Assembly (NCBI GenBank): GCA_017397895.1
Contig: JAFQHP010000046.1
Span: forward strand, 1-64,000
Source: Clostridia bacterium
GTDB lineage: Bacteria > Bacillota > Clostridia > Christensenellales > Aristaeellaceae
Direction: 5' to 3'
DNA length: 64,000 bases
The notes beneath the pieces were generated by a model that was not told where the DNA came from, did not search any database, and saw only the letters and a program-made list of their open reading frames with translations. This document shows, piece after piece, positions 42,488 to 51,808 of this stretch; the first letter of the stretch is position 1, and every line of letters starts with the position of its first letter. Position numbers and translations under genes: made by a program.

Positions 42488-43174
42488 ATGCGGATCATTT
42501 TCGTTCGCCACGGCCACCCCAATTATGAACTGGATTGCCTGACGGAGCTGGGCCACAAGCATGCCGCCGCAGCCGCAGAAAGGCTGAAGGACGAAGGCAT
42601 CGAAAAAATCTTCTCCTCCACCTGCGGCCGTGCCTTTGAAACTGCCGGCTATACCGCCCGCGCCCTTTCTCTGGACGTGGAAAAGTGCGAATTCATGCGG
42701 GAAATCGGCTGGGGCACACTGGAGGGGGAAAAGCTGTACCGGGACGGCCACCCCTGGGATACCGCTGACAAAATGGTGCTGGAAAACGAAGCGCTGATGG
42801 AAGCGGATATATTTGCCCGGGAACCCTTCTGCCGCAATGATGCAAAAAATTATGTGGATATGATTGCCAGGGCATCCGACCAATGGATGGAAACACTGGG
42901 CTACAAAAGGGAAGGCAATTACTACCGCTGCCTGCAGCCCAGATACCATACCGTGGCCGCCTTTGGCCACGGCGGCGCATCCGCCGCCCAGTTCAGCCGG
43001 ATGCTGAACCTGCCCTTCCTGTTTGTCTGCTGCGCCATGGGCATTGATTATACCGGCATCTGCATCTTGGATTTGCCTAACAGGCCGGGCCTGCTGGTCA
43101 CCCCCCGGATTGAAGTATTCAACGACGCCCGCCATATCCGCGATCTGAGGATTCAGAATATTTTCGACCGCTGA
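42488..43174 (+). CDS. Histidine phosphatase family protein
   Basis: This 228-aa member of the phosphoglycerate-mutase-like superfamily has the catalytic FVRHGHPNY at 4-12, Arg in STCGRAFETA, Glu in REIGWG and the second His in FGHGGASAAQF. It probably acts as a phosphatase; the substrate is unknown. AAGGAG overlaps the end of the CNNM gene, so the two are co-transcribed. Confidence 0.88.
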   Translation: MRIIFVRHGHPNYELDCLTELGHKHAAAAAERLKDEGIEKIFSSTCGRAFETAGYTARALSLDVEKCEFMREIGWGTLEGEKLYRDGHPWDTADKMVLENEALMEADIFAREPFCRNDAKNYVDMIARASDQWMETLGYKREGNYYRCLQPRYHTVAAFGHGGASAAQFSRMLNLPFLFVCCAMGIDYTGICILDLPNRPGLLVTPRIEVFNDARHIRDLRIQNIFDR

Positions 43175-43180
43175 TCCCCT

Positions 43181-43213
43181 GCCCTTCGCTCTGATCGAGT
43201 GAAGGGCTTTTTT
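43181..43213 (+). terminator. Terminator after the histidine phosphatase gene
   Basis: gcccttcgctc / gagtgaagggc (one mismatch), then T7. Confidence 0.85.
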
Positions 43214-43303
43214 AGAAAAAATTTTCCGTGGACAGTGCAAAAATGAAAGCTGGCGCACTTAATATCTGAAAAACAAATTTTTCCACATATAATTTAACAA
43301 TAA

Positions 43304-43332
43304 TTGACATAAATGGAAATTTATTGTAAATT
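43304..43332 (+). promoter_or_regulatory. Promoter and inverted repeat before the LytTR regulator
   Basis: TTGACA (43304-43309), 17 bp, TAAATT (43327-43332). AATTTAACAATAA (43291-43303) and TTATTGTAAATT (43321-43332) form an inverted repeat around the -35, a possible LytTR autoregulatory site. The region is strongly AT-rich. Confidence 0.65.
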
Positions 43333-43370
43333 ATAGGAAACACAATCCGAATTGAAAGGGGCGAGGCTTC

Positions 43371-44099
43371 ATGCAATTTGTGCTGATCGATGAAAACGAA
43401 GCGCATAATGAACAGCTCTCTGCCTGTTTGCATACCCTTTGCGAGAAAAGCGGCTTTGCCTTCAATATTGCCCTGGCAACCACCAACCCTGACGACGTGC
43501 GTGCCTTTGCCGAAAAATGCACCCAGCCCACCGTCTATTTCATGGCCGTGCAGCTGGACGAAAATCAAACCACCCTGTCCCTTTCTTCTGCCATTCAGCA
43601 AAACGGCCAGGAAAGCTACATTGTCTATCTTTCCGCTCATACCCGGTATGCCCTGGATTGCCTGCATGCCCACGCCTTCGATTTCCTTCTGAAGCCATGG
43701 ACGCAAGACCAGATTTACGAATGTCTCCAGGCCGTCATGCACGCCCATGCACGGCGCTGCCAGGCGGCCTCCCTGCAGGTAAATATGGGCAGCCAGACCA
43801 TCATCCTCCCGCTGTCCGATATTCTTTACTTCACCCGGGATAAAATGAACACCCGTATGTTCCTGGAGGACGGCTCCCTGCTGGAGTGGCGGGAAAGCTT
43901 TGATCATTTGCTGCCCCGCCTGATGCCAAGCTGCTTCTGCCTGTGCCACCGAAGCTTCATCGTGAACCTGCACAAAATCCGGGCAGTGAACTGGGAAGCC
44001 GATACCCTCACCCTTTCCGACGGTACCGTCGTTCCCATCTCCCGCCGCAGGCTGCCCGCCCTGAAAAGCGCTTTGCGGCAAATGGACGGCGCAATGTGA
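43371..44099 (+). CDS. AgrA-like LytTR regulator with a pseudo-receiver
   Basis: This 242-aa protein closely follows AgrA: MQFVLIDENE at the start, IALATTNPDDV (33-43), YFMAVQL (56-62), then a LytTR DNA-binding domain (about 135-235, LPLSDILYFTRDK and HRSFIVNLHKIRAV). The phospho-acceptor Asp59 of AgrA is Ala59 here, while the Lys of LLKPW remains. It should therefore act without phosphorylation. No histidine kinase or peptide gene is nearby. Confidence 0.85.
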   Translation: MQFVLIDENEAHNEQLSACLHTLCEKSGFAFNIALATTNPDDVRAFAEKCTQPTVYFMAVQLDENQTTLSLSSAIQQNGQESYIVYLSAHTRYALDCLHAHAFDFLLKPWTQDQIYECLQAVMHAHARRCQAASLQVNMGSQTIILPLSDILYFTRDKMNTRMFLEDGSLLEWRESFDHLLPRLMPSCFCLCHRSFIVNLHKIRAVNWEADTLTLSDGTVVPISRRRLPALKSALRQMDGAM

Positions 44100-44109
44100 A
44101 GCTTGAACA

Positions 44110-44512
44110 CGAAGCAGGCCAGGGAATCATCCCTGGACCCAATCCGCGAAGTGGTAGTATGAATGGACAAGCTGTCTCCGCGTGAAGCTTGAGGTACGAA
44201 AAGCAACCACAGGCGTTATGAAAATACTGAAAAAACCGGGAGAGAAAGCAAGCTTTCTCCTCCGGTTTTTTCGTATTTTTCCCGGATGCCTTTGGCATCC
44301 GGCAGGCGGCGTGAACGCCGCCCCGCCCGTGGTTGCGGCCGTGCCGCAGCCAACCCGCAATGCTACAATCACCTTTGTACAAACGGGTATCTGCGTGTTT
44401 CCTGTAACAGCGGGAAATTGCTTGTGCTGTAAGCCAACCACTTCTCGCAGTTGGGTCCAGGGCACTGCCCTGGTGCAGGGGTGAAACCCCGCATCGTCTT
44501 CCCACGTTACAG
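44110..44512. repeat. Intergenic repeat element copy R5
   Basis: It has the left inverted-repeat block ccctggacccaatccgcg at 44131, a central palindrome at 44220-44281 (arms GAAAATAC/GTATTTT(T)C and AACCGG/CCGGTT, core GAGAAAGCAAGCTTTCTC), ccggatgc and ggcggc hairpins, and the right block ccaaccacttctcgcagttgg plus ccagggcactgccctgg and gcaggggtgaaaccccgc. It lies between two converging genes. Confidence 0.87.
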
Positions 44513-45304
44513 TTCCCGGTGTGCCTGGTCCACCAGGGCCTTGATGTACTCTTCCGACAGCATTTCGCCTTCCCCGGGCCGGATATCCGCCAGGAATTCA
44601 ATATTCCCTGCCGGGCCCTTGATGGGCGAAAAGGTCATCTGCGCCACATGCCAGCCAAAGCTGGGGGCAAAAGCGCAAATTTCCTGCAGCACCCGCCGGT
44701 GGGTTTCCTTTTCCCGGACCACGCCGTTCTTGCCCACCTGGCCCTTGCCCGCCTCAAACTGCGGCTTCACCAGGGTAAGGAAACGCCCGTTTTCCCCCAT
44801 AATCTCCGCTGCCACCGGCAGAATAAGCCGGATGGAGATGAAGGAAACGTCCATTACCGTCAGGTTCGGCCGGGCCGGAAACATATCCATGGTCAGCGTG
44901 CGGGCATTGGTGCGCTCCATCACGGTGACCCGCTCATCATTGCGCAGCTTCCAGTCCAATTGGCCATAGCCCACGTCAATGGCATACACATGGCTGGCGC
45001 CGTGGCGCAGCAACACGTCGGTAAACCCGCCGGCCGCCGCACCGATATCCATGGCCACGCAGCCCGCCACATCCGCTTCAAAGGCCGTCATGGCCTTTTC
45101 CAGCTTGTGGCCGCCCCGGCTGGCAAAATGCATATCCCCGGCACCGCGCAGGATGATATTGCTTTCCTCCGTCACCTGCTCGCTGGCCTTCAGTACCTTT
45201 TTTTCGCCGATGTACACCTGCCCGGCCATAATCAGCGCCTGAGCCTTTTCCCGGCTGTCCGCCAGCCCCCGGTTCACCAGCGCCACATCAATTCTCTGCT
45301 TCAA
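44507..45304 (-). CDS. tlyA: TlyA-family rRNA 2'-O-methyltransferase
   Basis: This 265-aa protein has an N-terminal S4 RNA-binding domain (about 1-60, RIDVALVNRGLADSREKAQ) and an FtsJ-like methyltransferase with DIGAAAGGFTDVLL (about 87-100) and VKPQFEAGKGQVGKNGVV. In known species it methylates 16S and 23S rRNA cytidines. The ATG overlaps the dxs stop by 4 bp. Confidence 0.93.
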   Translation of the reverse strand: MKQRIDVALVNRGLADSREKAQALIMAGQVYIGEKKVLKASEQVTEESNIILRGAGDMHFASRGGHKLEKAMTAFEADVAGCVAMDIGAAAGGFTDVLLRHGASHVYAIDVGYGQLDWKLRNDERVTVMERTNARTLTMDMFPARPNLTVMDVSFISIRLILPVAAEIMGENGRFLTLVKPQFEAGKGQVGKNGVVREKETHRRVLQEICAFAPSFGWHVAQMTFSPIKGPAGNIEFLADIRPGEGEMLSEEYIKALVDQAHREL

Positions 45305-47127
45305 TTTTTCTGATCCTCCATGATCTTCCGTACCACGCCCCCCGCATCCAGGCCCAGACGCTCCAGCAGCACCGTGCGGTCCCCAAAGGGGATAAATTCA
45401 TCCGGAATGCCCAGCTGCAGCCTTGGCTGGGGCCAATGGCGCTGCGTGCAAAGCTGTGCCACCCGGCTGCCAAAGCCGCCAATCAGCTGGCTTTCTTCCA
45501 GGGTATACAAAGGCCTTACGGAAAGGCGGGAAAGCGTTTCTTCGTCCAGCGGCGAAATGCAGCTTGCATTGATCACCGAAAGGGAAAGCCCTTCCTGCTG
45601 CGCAATCGCTGCCGCTTCCACAGCCGTCTGCACCATGGAAGAGAAGGTGATGATGGCGCCGTCTGCGCCTTCCTTCACCGTTTCCCATTTGCCCGGCACA
45701 AAGCCTTCATAAGCCGTTTCCGTTTCCCCTTCACTGCGGGGATACAAAATGGTCACAGGGCCCTCTTCCATGAACGCTGCATCCAGCATGTCCTTCATTT
45801 CCTGCACGCACCGGGGTGCCCATACCTTCAGCCCCGGCATGCTTTGCAGCATGGGCAGGGCAAACACCCCATGATGGGTGGGGCCGTCGTCCGCCCCCAG
45901 GCCTGCCCGGTCCATCAAAAACAGCACGGGCAGCTTTTGCAGGCACACGTCCATCAGCATCTGGTCAAAGCCCCGCTGCATGAAGGTTTCGTAAATGGCC
46001 ACCACCGGCCGCATTCCGCCGGCAGCCAGCCCGGCAGCAAGGGTTACTGCGTGTTCCTCCGCAATGCCCACGTCATACAGCTGCTCCGGGTATTTCAGGC
46101 GGAAGGGCCTGAAGCCTGTGCTGTCTGTCATGGCAGCAGTGACCACACAGATCTTTTCGTTTTTTTCGGCCAACGCCGTCACATATTCACCGGCAGCACA
46201 GCCAAAGGAAGCGGCTGCCTTCTTGCCACTGGGGGTCACACCGTGGTAACGCTCCGGCATCTGCTCCGCATCCGCATTGCCCTTGCCCTTTTTCGTCACC
46301 ACGTGCACCACCACCGGCTCCTGCATATTCTGCACCTGGCGGAACACCCGCTCCATTTCCATGATGTCATGGCCGTCAATGGGCCCGAAATAGCGGATGC
46401 CCAGGCTGGAGAAAAACCGGTCCCGCACAAACACATTGCGCACGCTGTTTTTCACCCGGCGGAACAGCCGGTACAGGCCCTTGCCCACCACAGGAATGTG
46501 AACCAGCCCTTCGCTGATCACCCTTTTCGTGCCCAGCCAGCCCCGGCTGACCCGCATATGGGTCAGATGCTGGGACAGGGCGCCCACGTTTTTGTCGATG
46601 GACATTTCATTATCGTTGAGGATGATGATCAACGGGGTTTTCCGCTGGCCCACATCGTTCAGCGCTTCGTAGCACATGCCGCCCGTCATGGCGCCATCCC
46701 CCACCACGGCCACCACCCGATGCGTTTGCCCCTGCATATCCCGGGCACGGCACAAGCCCACCGCGGCGGAAATGGCAGTGGAGGCATGGCCGTCTGCAAA
46801 GGGATCATATTCACTTTCCAAACGGCTGGGGAAGCCGCAAAGGCCATCCGTCTGCCGAAGGGAGGAAAAAGCCTGCTGACGGCCGGTCAGCAATTTATGG
46901 GCATAGCACTGATGCCCCACATCAAACAGCAGCTTGTCTTCAGGGCAATCAAACACCCTGTGCAGCGCAATGGTCAATTCCACCACGCCCAGGTTACTGG
47001 CCAGGTGGCCGCCGTTTTGCTGCACAGTGTCTATGATGCGCTGCCGCATTTCCTGGGCCAGCGCCTGTAATTCCATTTCTCCGCAGCCCTTCAGCTGCTT
47101 TGGAGAGTGGATATCCGTCAGTTTCAT
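45301..47127 (-). CDS. dxs: 1-deoxy-D-xylulose-5-phosphate synthase
   Basis: This 608-aa thiamine diphosphate enzyme condenses pyruvate and glyceraldehyde-3-phosphate, the first step of the MEP pathway. It has GHQCYAHKLLTGR, the ThDP motif GDGAMTGGMCYEALN...LNDNEMSI (about 142-165), the GIAEEHAVTLAAGLA pyrimidine-domain motif and a C-terminal domain. Start: AAGGAA 10 bp before ATG; 29 upstream codons overlap the promoter. ispG, another MEP gene, is at the window end. Confidence 0.97.
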   Translation of the reverse strand: MKLTDIHSPKQLKGCGEMELQALAQEMRQRIIDTVQQNGGHLASNLGVVELTIALHRVFDCPEDKLLFDVGHQCYAHKLLTGRQQAFSSLRQTDGLCGFPSRLESEYDPFADGHASTAISAAVGLCRARDMQGQTHRVVAVVGDGAMTGGMCYEALNDVGQRKTPLIIILNDNEMSIDKNVGALSQHLTHMRVSRGWLGTKRVISEGLVHIPVVGKGLYRLFRRVKNSVRNVFVRDRFFSSLGIRYFGPIDGHDIMEMERVFRQVQNMQEPVVVHVVTKKGKGNADAEQMPERYHGVTPSGKKAAASFGCAAGEYVTALAEKNEKICVVTAAMTDSTGFRPFRLKYPEQLYDVGIAEEHAVTLAAGLAAGGMRPVVAIYETFMQRGFDQMLMDVCLQKLPVLFLMDRAGLGADDGPTHHGVFALPMLQSMPGLKVWAPRCVQEMKDMLDAAFMEEGPVTILYPRSEGETETAYEGFVPGKWETVKEGADGAIITFSSMVQTAVEAAAIAQQEGLSLSVINASCISPLDEETLSRLSVRPLYTLEESQLIGGFGSRVAQLCTQRHWPQPRLQLGIPDEFIPFGDRTVLLERLGLDAGGVVRKIMEDQKN

Positions 47128-47175
47128 GGCAAAAATTCCTTCATTTTCATTTTGCCGGACATTCGTCCAGTTTTG

Positions 47176-47204
47176 ATTATACCACAGCCCCCACCGTTTC
47201 GCAA
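47176..47204 (-). promoter_or_regulatory. Promoter of dxs-tlyA
   Basis: Minus strand: TTGCGA (47199-47204), 17 bp, TATAAT (47176-47181), extended TGTGG. Confidence 0.8.
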
Positions 47205-47325
47205 TGCAGGCCATAGCGGCCCCGGGAAAAATACTTTGTAAATAAACCGGCTTTCAGGCAGGAATTTTCCCCTGGGATTGCGAAAATAGAAAGTGAATGT
47301 TTATGTCTTTTCAGGAGGAAAAACA

Positions 47326-49203
47326 ATGAAATGTCCCCATTGCGGCCATTGGAACCGCGCCTCCTTTCCCCGCTGCTTCCAGTGCGGCACTCCCCTGGAG
47401 CAATTGCCCCCGGAAGAAAAGCCCCAGGCCGCTGTCCCGGCCGAAACCGTAAAGCCAGGCAAAACCTACATCCGCTACGGCGAGGACGGTCGTGCCACCG
47501 CCGCCGTGGACGACCGGGATGCCCTAGCCCGGGATATGCAATCCCTGCAGGAGCGCAAGCAGAAGGGCTATCAGGAAATGCAGCGCCTGCGTGAGCGCAG
47601 CGCCCAGCAGGGCATTGCCCCCACCGGCCGCAACGTGCAGACCATGACCGGCCGGATTGACCTGGTGCCCATCCGGAAAAACGAAGTGATCCGGGAAGAA
47701 GAAGAAATTGAGGGTGATTTGCGGCCCGGCGCCATTGCGGTGCAATCCCGCCGCCAACAGGAAGGGGAAGGCGAACTGCTGGATCTGACCCACACCCACT
47801 CCTACACCCCCACCACCGTACGCCGCTCCCAGCGAAACACCCGGCATTTCGGCCTGCGCCGGTTCACCCGCATCATCGCCCTTTTGCTGATCGTTGCCGT
47901 CATCGGCATTGCCGGCTGGTTCCTGTTCCAAAGGGAAAAGGAGCCGCCGCTGCAGGAAAAGGCTGTCATCACCAATACCATCCTCAACGATATGCCGGCC
48001 CACATGATCAAAATTCCGGCAGAGGAAGGGGCCGTCATCTACATCAAGGAGCTGCGCAAGTCCTACACCGTCACCGGCGGCTATGCCACCGTGGAAGTGG
48101 AAGACTATAAATGGTACGAGGCGCTGGAAACCGCCGTGGAAGAAGCGGATGAAGATAAAAAAGAAGAAGCCCAGAAAAACCTGGACGCTCTTCTGAAGGC
48201 GGAATACATCACCGCCACCATCACCCCCTTCATCAAAACCAGCGCCAACGAGCAAAAGCAGATGGACGTCATCAACTACGACGTGGAAATCCCCCTGTCG
48301 CCGCTTCTTCTGGTCACCCCGGATACCGGCTATGCGGAGGTGTCCACCGCCATGTACCAGATTCAGTTTGAAGTGGCAGCCAACAGCAGCGTGTCCATCA
48401 ACAACGAAGACTACTCCGACCTTGTAAACACCCAGGACGGCCTTATTTCCTACAACGCCAGCGTGGCAGCCACCGGTGAAAACAAATATGTCATCACCAC
48501 CCGCGCCCAGCACTGCCGTCCCAGCACTGTCACCGTCACCCTCTACCGCGCTCCCCAGGCCATCCCCCTGGACCTGGCCGCCGATATCGCCACCCGCTGG
48601 AGCCCCGGCTATGTGAACGATACCAGCAAGCCCCAGAACGAGGACGGCTCCTACCCCCAGAAGGAAGAGCCCATGACGGTGCGCTGCACCACCCTCACCG
48701 GCGCCCACATCGATATCACCTCTCCCTACGCCAATCTGGACCTGAGCCGCATCAACATCGACGGTTCCTTCTCCTTTGAGGCCGTGTTCACCAAGATCGG
48801 CACCAATACCATCACCATCGTGGCCACCGACCCCGAACACCCGGAAACCCCGCCCAGCGTGGTAAACCACGATGTGTACTATGTGCCCGTGGCTGCCATC
48901 TATACCCGCAAGGCCTGGGATATCTACGATATGTACACCGACTACCTCAACTACACCCAGACCCGGGTGGCCAACACCCAGATCTACATCTGCCGGGGCA
49001 CCATTGTGGAAATTCTCTCCACCAAGCCCCAATTGGCCGTCATGGCCCTGGACAAGGATCCCTCCAAAACGGTGCTGCTGGAGAATTTGTCCAACGACAA
49101 TTATGTGGTAGGCCAGCGCTACCGTGTGTACGGCGACGCCTACGGTGTGTACAACGGCATGCCCCGGCTGGTGGGCCGCTACACCTATCCCCCCAATAAC
49201 TGA
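47326..49203 (+). CDS. Zinc-ribbon membrane protein with large extracytoplasmic region
   Basis: This 625-aa protein begins with a CxxC-x10-CxxC zinc ribbon (CPHCGHW, CFQCG), then a cytoplasmic Gln/Glu/Arg-rich linker, one membrane helix at about 183-202 (IIALLLIVAVIGIAGWFLF) and a ~420-residue extracytoplasmic part rich in beta strands with several Ig-like stretches (YATVEVEDYKW, VYYVPVAAIY). The family is unknown to me. GGAGG precedes the ATG. The formate/nitrite transporter gene starts 15 bp later. Confidence 0.8.
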   Translation: MKCPHCGHWNRASFPRCFQCGTPLEQLPPEEKPQAAVPAETVKPGKTYIRYGEDGRATAAVDDRDALARDMQSLQERKQKGYQEMQRLRERSAQQGIAPTGRNVQTMTGRIDLVPIRKNEVIREEEEIEGDLRPGAIAVQSRRQQEGEGELLDLTHTHSYTPTTVRRSQRNTRHFGLRRFTRIIALLLIVAVIGIAGWFLFQREKEPPLQEKAVITNTILNDMPAHMIKIPAEEGAVIYIKELRKSYTVTGGYATVEVEDYKWYEALETAVEEADEDKKEEAQKNLDALLKAEYITATITPFIKTSANEQKQMDVINYDVEIPLSPLLLVTPDTGYAEVSTAMYQIQFEVAANSSVSINNEDYSDLVNTQDGLISYNASVAATGENKYVITTRAQHCRPSTVTVTLYRAPQAIPLDLAADIATRWSPGYVNDTSKPQNEDGSYPQKEEPMTVRCTTLTGAHIDITSPYANLDLSRINIDGSFSFEAVFTKIGTNTITIVATDPEHPETPPSVVNHDVYYVPVAAIYTRKAWDIYDMYTDYLNYTQTRVANTQIYICRGTIVEILSTKPQLAVMALDKDPSKTVLLENLSNDNYVVGQRYRVYGDAYGVYNGMPRLVGRYTYPPNN

Positions 49204-49218
49204 CGGAGGTAACAAAAG

Positions 49219-49971
49219 ATGATCTCAAGCAAGGAAATTTTCGAAAAATGGCAGGGCATCACTGCCGGCAAATGCGCGCTGAAGCCCCTCAAGTGCTTCA
49301 TCCTGGCCATCATGGCCGGTATGTTCATCGGCTTTGGCGGCATGGGTGCCACCCTCATCCAGTCTTCCGCCCAGATGGGCCTGAACAAACTGCTGGGGGC
49401 CAGCGTGTTCCCGGTGGGCCTGATGATGGTGGTGATGGCCGGGGGCGAACTGTTCACCGGTAACTGCCTGATGGTGGGCCAGGGCCTGTGCGGCCGGGCC
49501 AAGTGGAATGGCATCCTGAAAAACCTGCTCATTGCTTATATCGGCAATATGCTGGGAGCTTTCCTGGTGAGCGTCATTGCTGCCTGCGGCGGTGTGCTCA
49601 CCGGCTACGGCGATACCACCGCCCAGCTGGCCATGACCATCGCAAAAAACAAAGTATCCCTTTCCTTCATGGACGCCCTGCTCAAGGGCATCGGCTGCAA
49701 CATCCTGGTGTGCGCCGGTGTGTGGATGGCCTCCGGTGCTTCCTCCGCCATCAGCAAGGCGGCCCTGTGCTTCTTCCCGGTGATGCTGTTTGTGCTGTGC
49801 GGGCTGGAGCATTCCATTGCCAATATGTATTACATCCCTGCCGGTATGCTGGCCGGGGCGGACGTATCCATCGGCGCCTATCTTATGAATAATCTGCTGC
49901 CCGTCACCCTGGGCAACGTCATCGGCGGCGCAGGCTTTGCCGCTGCCTATTGCTGCGTGTACCGCAACTGA
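49219..49971 (+). CDS. Formate/nitrite transporter family channel
   Basis: This 250-aa protein has six membrane helices of the FNT family (FocA, NirC, HSC). The repeated GGMGATLIQSS and GGELFTGN motifs match, and the pore region has NxxxAxMxxIPAG-like SIANMYYIPAGMLAG. It passes formate, nitrite or hydrosulfide, which cannot be decided here. GACGGAGG precedes the ATG. Confidence 0.9.
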   Translation: MISSKEIFEKWQGITAGKCALKPLKCFILAIMAGMFIGFGGMGATLIQSSAQMGLNKLLGASVFPVGLMMVVMAGGELFTGNCLMVGQGLCGRAKWNGILKNLLIAYIGNMLGAFLVSVIAACGGVLTGYGDTTAQLAMTIAKNKVSLSFMDALLKGIGCNILVCAGVWMASGASSAISKAALCFFPVMLFVLCGLEHSIANMYYIPAGMLAGADVSIGAYLMNNLLPVTLGNVIGGAGFAAAYCCVYRN

Positions 49972-49990
49972 ACCAAAGGAGATATTTCCA

Positions 49991-51757
49991 ATGCCCCTTG
50001 ACGGCCTTACCCTATCATTTGTCACCCGGGAATTGCAGGCCACCCTGTCGGACGGCCGCATTGAAAAGGTGACCCAGCCGGAAAAGGATATGCTGGTGCT
50101 GCTCATCCGTGCAAACGGCAAAAATCACCGGCTGCTGCTCTCCGCAGCCCCGTCCTTTGCCCGCATCCACCTGACGGAAAACGTATATCAAAACCCCATG
50201 GACGCCCCCATGTTCTGCATGCTGATGCGCAAGCACCTCACCGCCGGCCGCATCACTGCCATCGAGCAGCTGGGGGGCGACCGCATTGTGCGTTTTGACG
50301 TGGAAAGCCGGGACGAAATGGGCGATACCGGCAAAAAAGAACTGTATGTGGAGCTGATGGGCCGCCACAGCAACATTACCCTGGTGATGGGCGGGCGCAT
50401 TGTGGATGCCATCCGCCATGTTACCCCGGATATGAGCCGGGTGCGCCAGGCACTGCCGGGGCTCACCTTTTCCCTGCCCCCCATGCAGGATAAGCTCTCC
50501 CCGGCGGAGGCTTCATCGGATGGCGGCGCTTCCCTCCTTTCCCGCCTGGAAAAGGAAACCGGCAGCCTGGACAAGGCGCTGCAAAACACCGTCCGGGGCC
50601 TTTCTCCCCTGAGCGCCAAGGAAATTGCTTTCCGGCTCTCCGGTATGCACCGGGCACAAATGGAGGATATGCAGCTGCCTGCGCTTTGCAAAAACGCTGC
50701 CGCCTTCCTGGCGAAGCTGCCTTCCATGGCTGCCCCCTGCCTGCAAAAGGGCCCCGACGGCCTGGTGAAGGACGTGCTGCCCTTCCCCTATCTCAGCCTG
50801 GACCCCTCCCTGCAATCCCCCTGCCCCTCCCTTTCCCAGGCTCTGGATCAATTCTTTTTCGGCCGGGACCGGCAGGACCGTATGCAGCAAAAAAGCGCCT
50901 CCCTCAAGCACCTCATCCGCTCCTGCCTGGAAAAGGACGAAAAAAAGCTGGCCCTGCAGGAAGAAGAACTGTCTGCCAGCGCCCGGATGGAGGAATACCG
51001 CATTGCCGGGGAATTGCTTACCGCTCAGGTGCACCTGGTGCCGCGGGGGGTGGACAAGGTGAGCCTGCCCAATTTCTACGATCCCGACGGCGGCGAAATG
51101 CTCATTGACCTGGACGTGGCCCTCACCCCCGCCCAGAACGCCCAGCGCTATTTCAAACGCTACCGCAAGGCCCGGGCCGCCCAGCAGATTGCCAAAGAGC
51201 AAAAGGAAAAAACCTTGCAGGAAATCACCCTGCTGGAGCAGGCGCTGTTTGACCTGAACGAATGTCAGACGGAGGATGATCTCAAGGACGTCAAGCGCAC
51301 CCTGGAAGCCGCCGGCATTGTAAAGGCCCAAAGCCAGAAGAGACAAAAAGGCAAGGGTAAAAAGGAGCCCAACCGGGAAAGCCGGCCCATGCAATACTTC
51401 GCCCCTGACGGCACGGAAATCCTGGTGGGCAAAAACAGTGTGCAGAACGACCGGCTCACCGGCGCAGCAAAGGGCAGCGATACCTGGCTCCACGCCAAGG
51501 ATATGCCCGGCTCCCATGTGATTTGCCGAAGCGACTCCCCCTCTGCCGAAACGCTGATGTGCGCCGCCCGGCTGGCCGCCTGGTATTCCAAGGCCCGGGG
51601 CGTGCAGGTACCGGTGGATTACACCCTGCGCAAGTTCGTCAAAAAGCCCGGCGGCGCCGCCCCCGGTTTTGTGATCTACACCAACCAGCGCACCCTCATC
51701 GTCAACACCACGGAGGGCGAAATAGCCGCCATTCCCACTGCGCCGCCCCAAAAATAA
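49991..51757 (+). CDS. rqcH: Ribosome quality control factor RqcH (NFACT)
   Basis: This 588-aa protein has an N-terminal NFACT-N domain (MPLDGLTLSFVTRELQATL), a coiled-coil middle (about 310-430) and the NFACT-R domain with DTWLHAKDMPGSHVICR (about 496-512). In Bacillus it adds Ala tails to stalled peptides on 50S subunits. The old name is fibronectin-binding protein. AAAGGAG precedes the ATG; 18 earlier codons lie in the FNT gene. Confidence 0.95.
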   Translation: MPLDGLTLSFVTRELQATLSDGRIEKVTQPEKDMLVLLIRANGKNHRLLLSAAPSFARIHLTENVYQNPMDAPMFCMLMRKHLTAGRITAIEQLGGDRIVRFDVESRDEMGDTGKKELYVELMGRHSNITLVMGGRIVDAIRHVTPDMSRVRQALPGLTFSLPPMQDKLSPAEASSDGGASLLSRLEKETGSLDKALQNTVRGLSPLSAKEIAFRLSGMHRAQMEDMQLPALCKNAAAFLAKLPSMAAPCLQKGPDGLVKDVLPFPYLSLDPSLQSPCPSLSQALDQFFFGRDRQDRMQQKSASLKHLIRSCLEKDEKKLALQEEELSASARMEEYRIAGELLTAQVHLVPRGVDKVSLPNFYDPDGGEMLIDLDVALTPAQNAQRYFKRYRKARAAQQIAKEQKEKTLQEITLLEQALFDLNECQTEDDLKDVKRTLEAAGIVKAQSQKRQKGKGKKEPNRESRPMQYFAPDGTEILVGKNSVQNDRLTGAAKGSDTWLHAKDMPGSHVICRSDSPSAETLMCAARLAAWYSKARGVQVPVDYTLRKFVKKPGGAAPGFVIYTNQRTLIVNTTEGEIAAIPTAPPQK

Positions 51758-51767
51758 CCGCAAAAAA

Positions 51768-51808
51768 ACAGCTGCCGTATCCCGTTTGATACAGCAGCTG
51801 CTTTTTTA
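51768..51808. terminator. Bidirectional terminator between rqcH and the GGDEF gene
   Basis: agctgc-cgtatc / gatac-agcagct stems, with A-run before and T7 after. It serves both converging genes. Confidence 0.75.
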
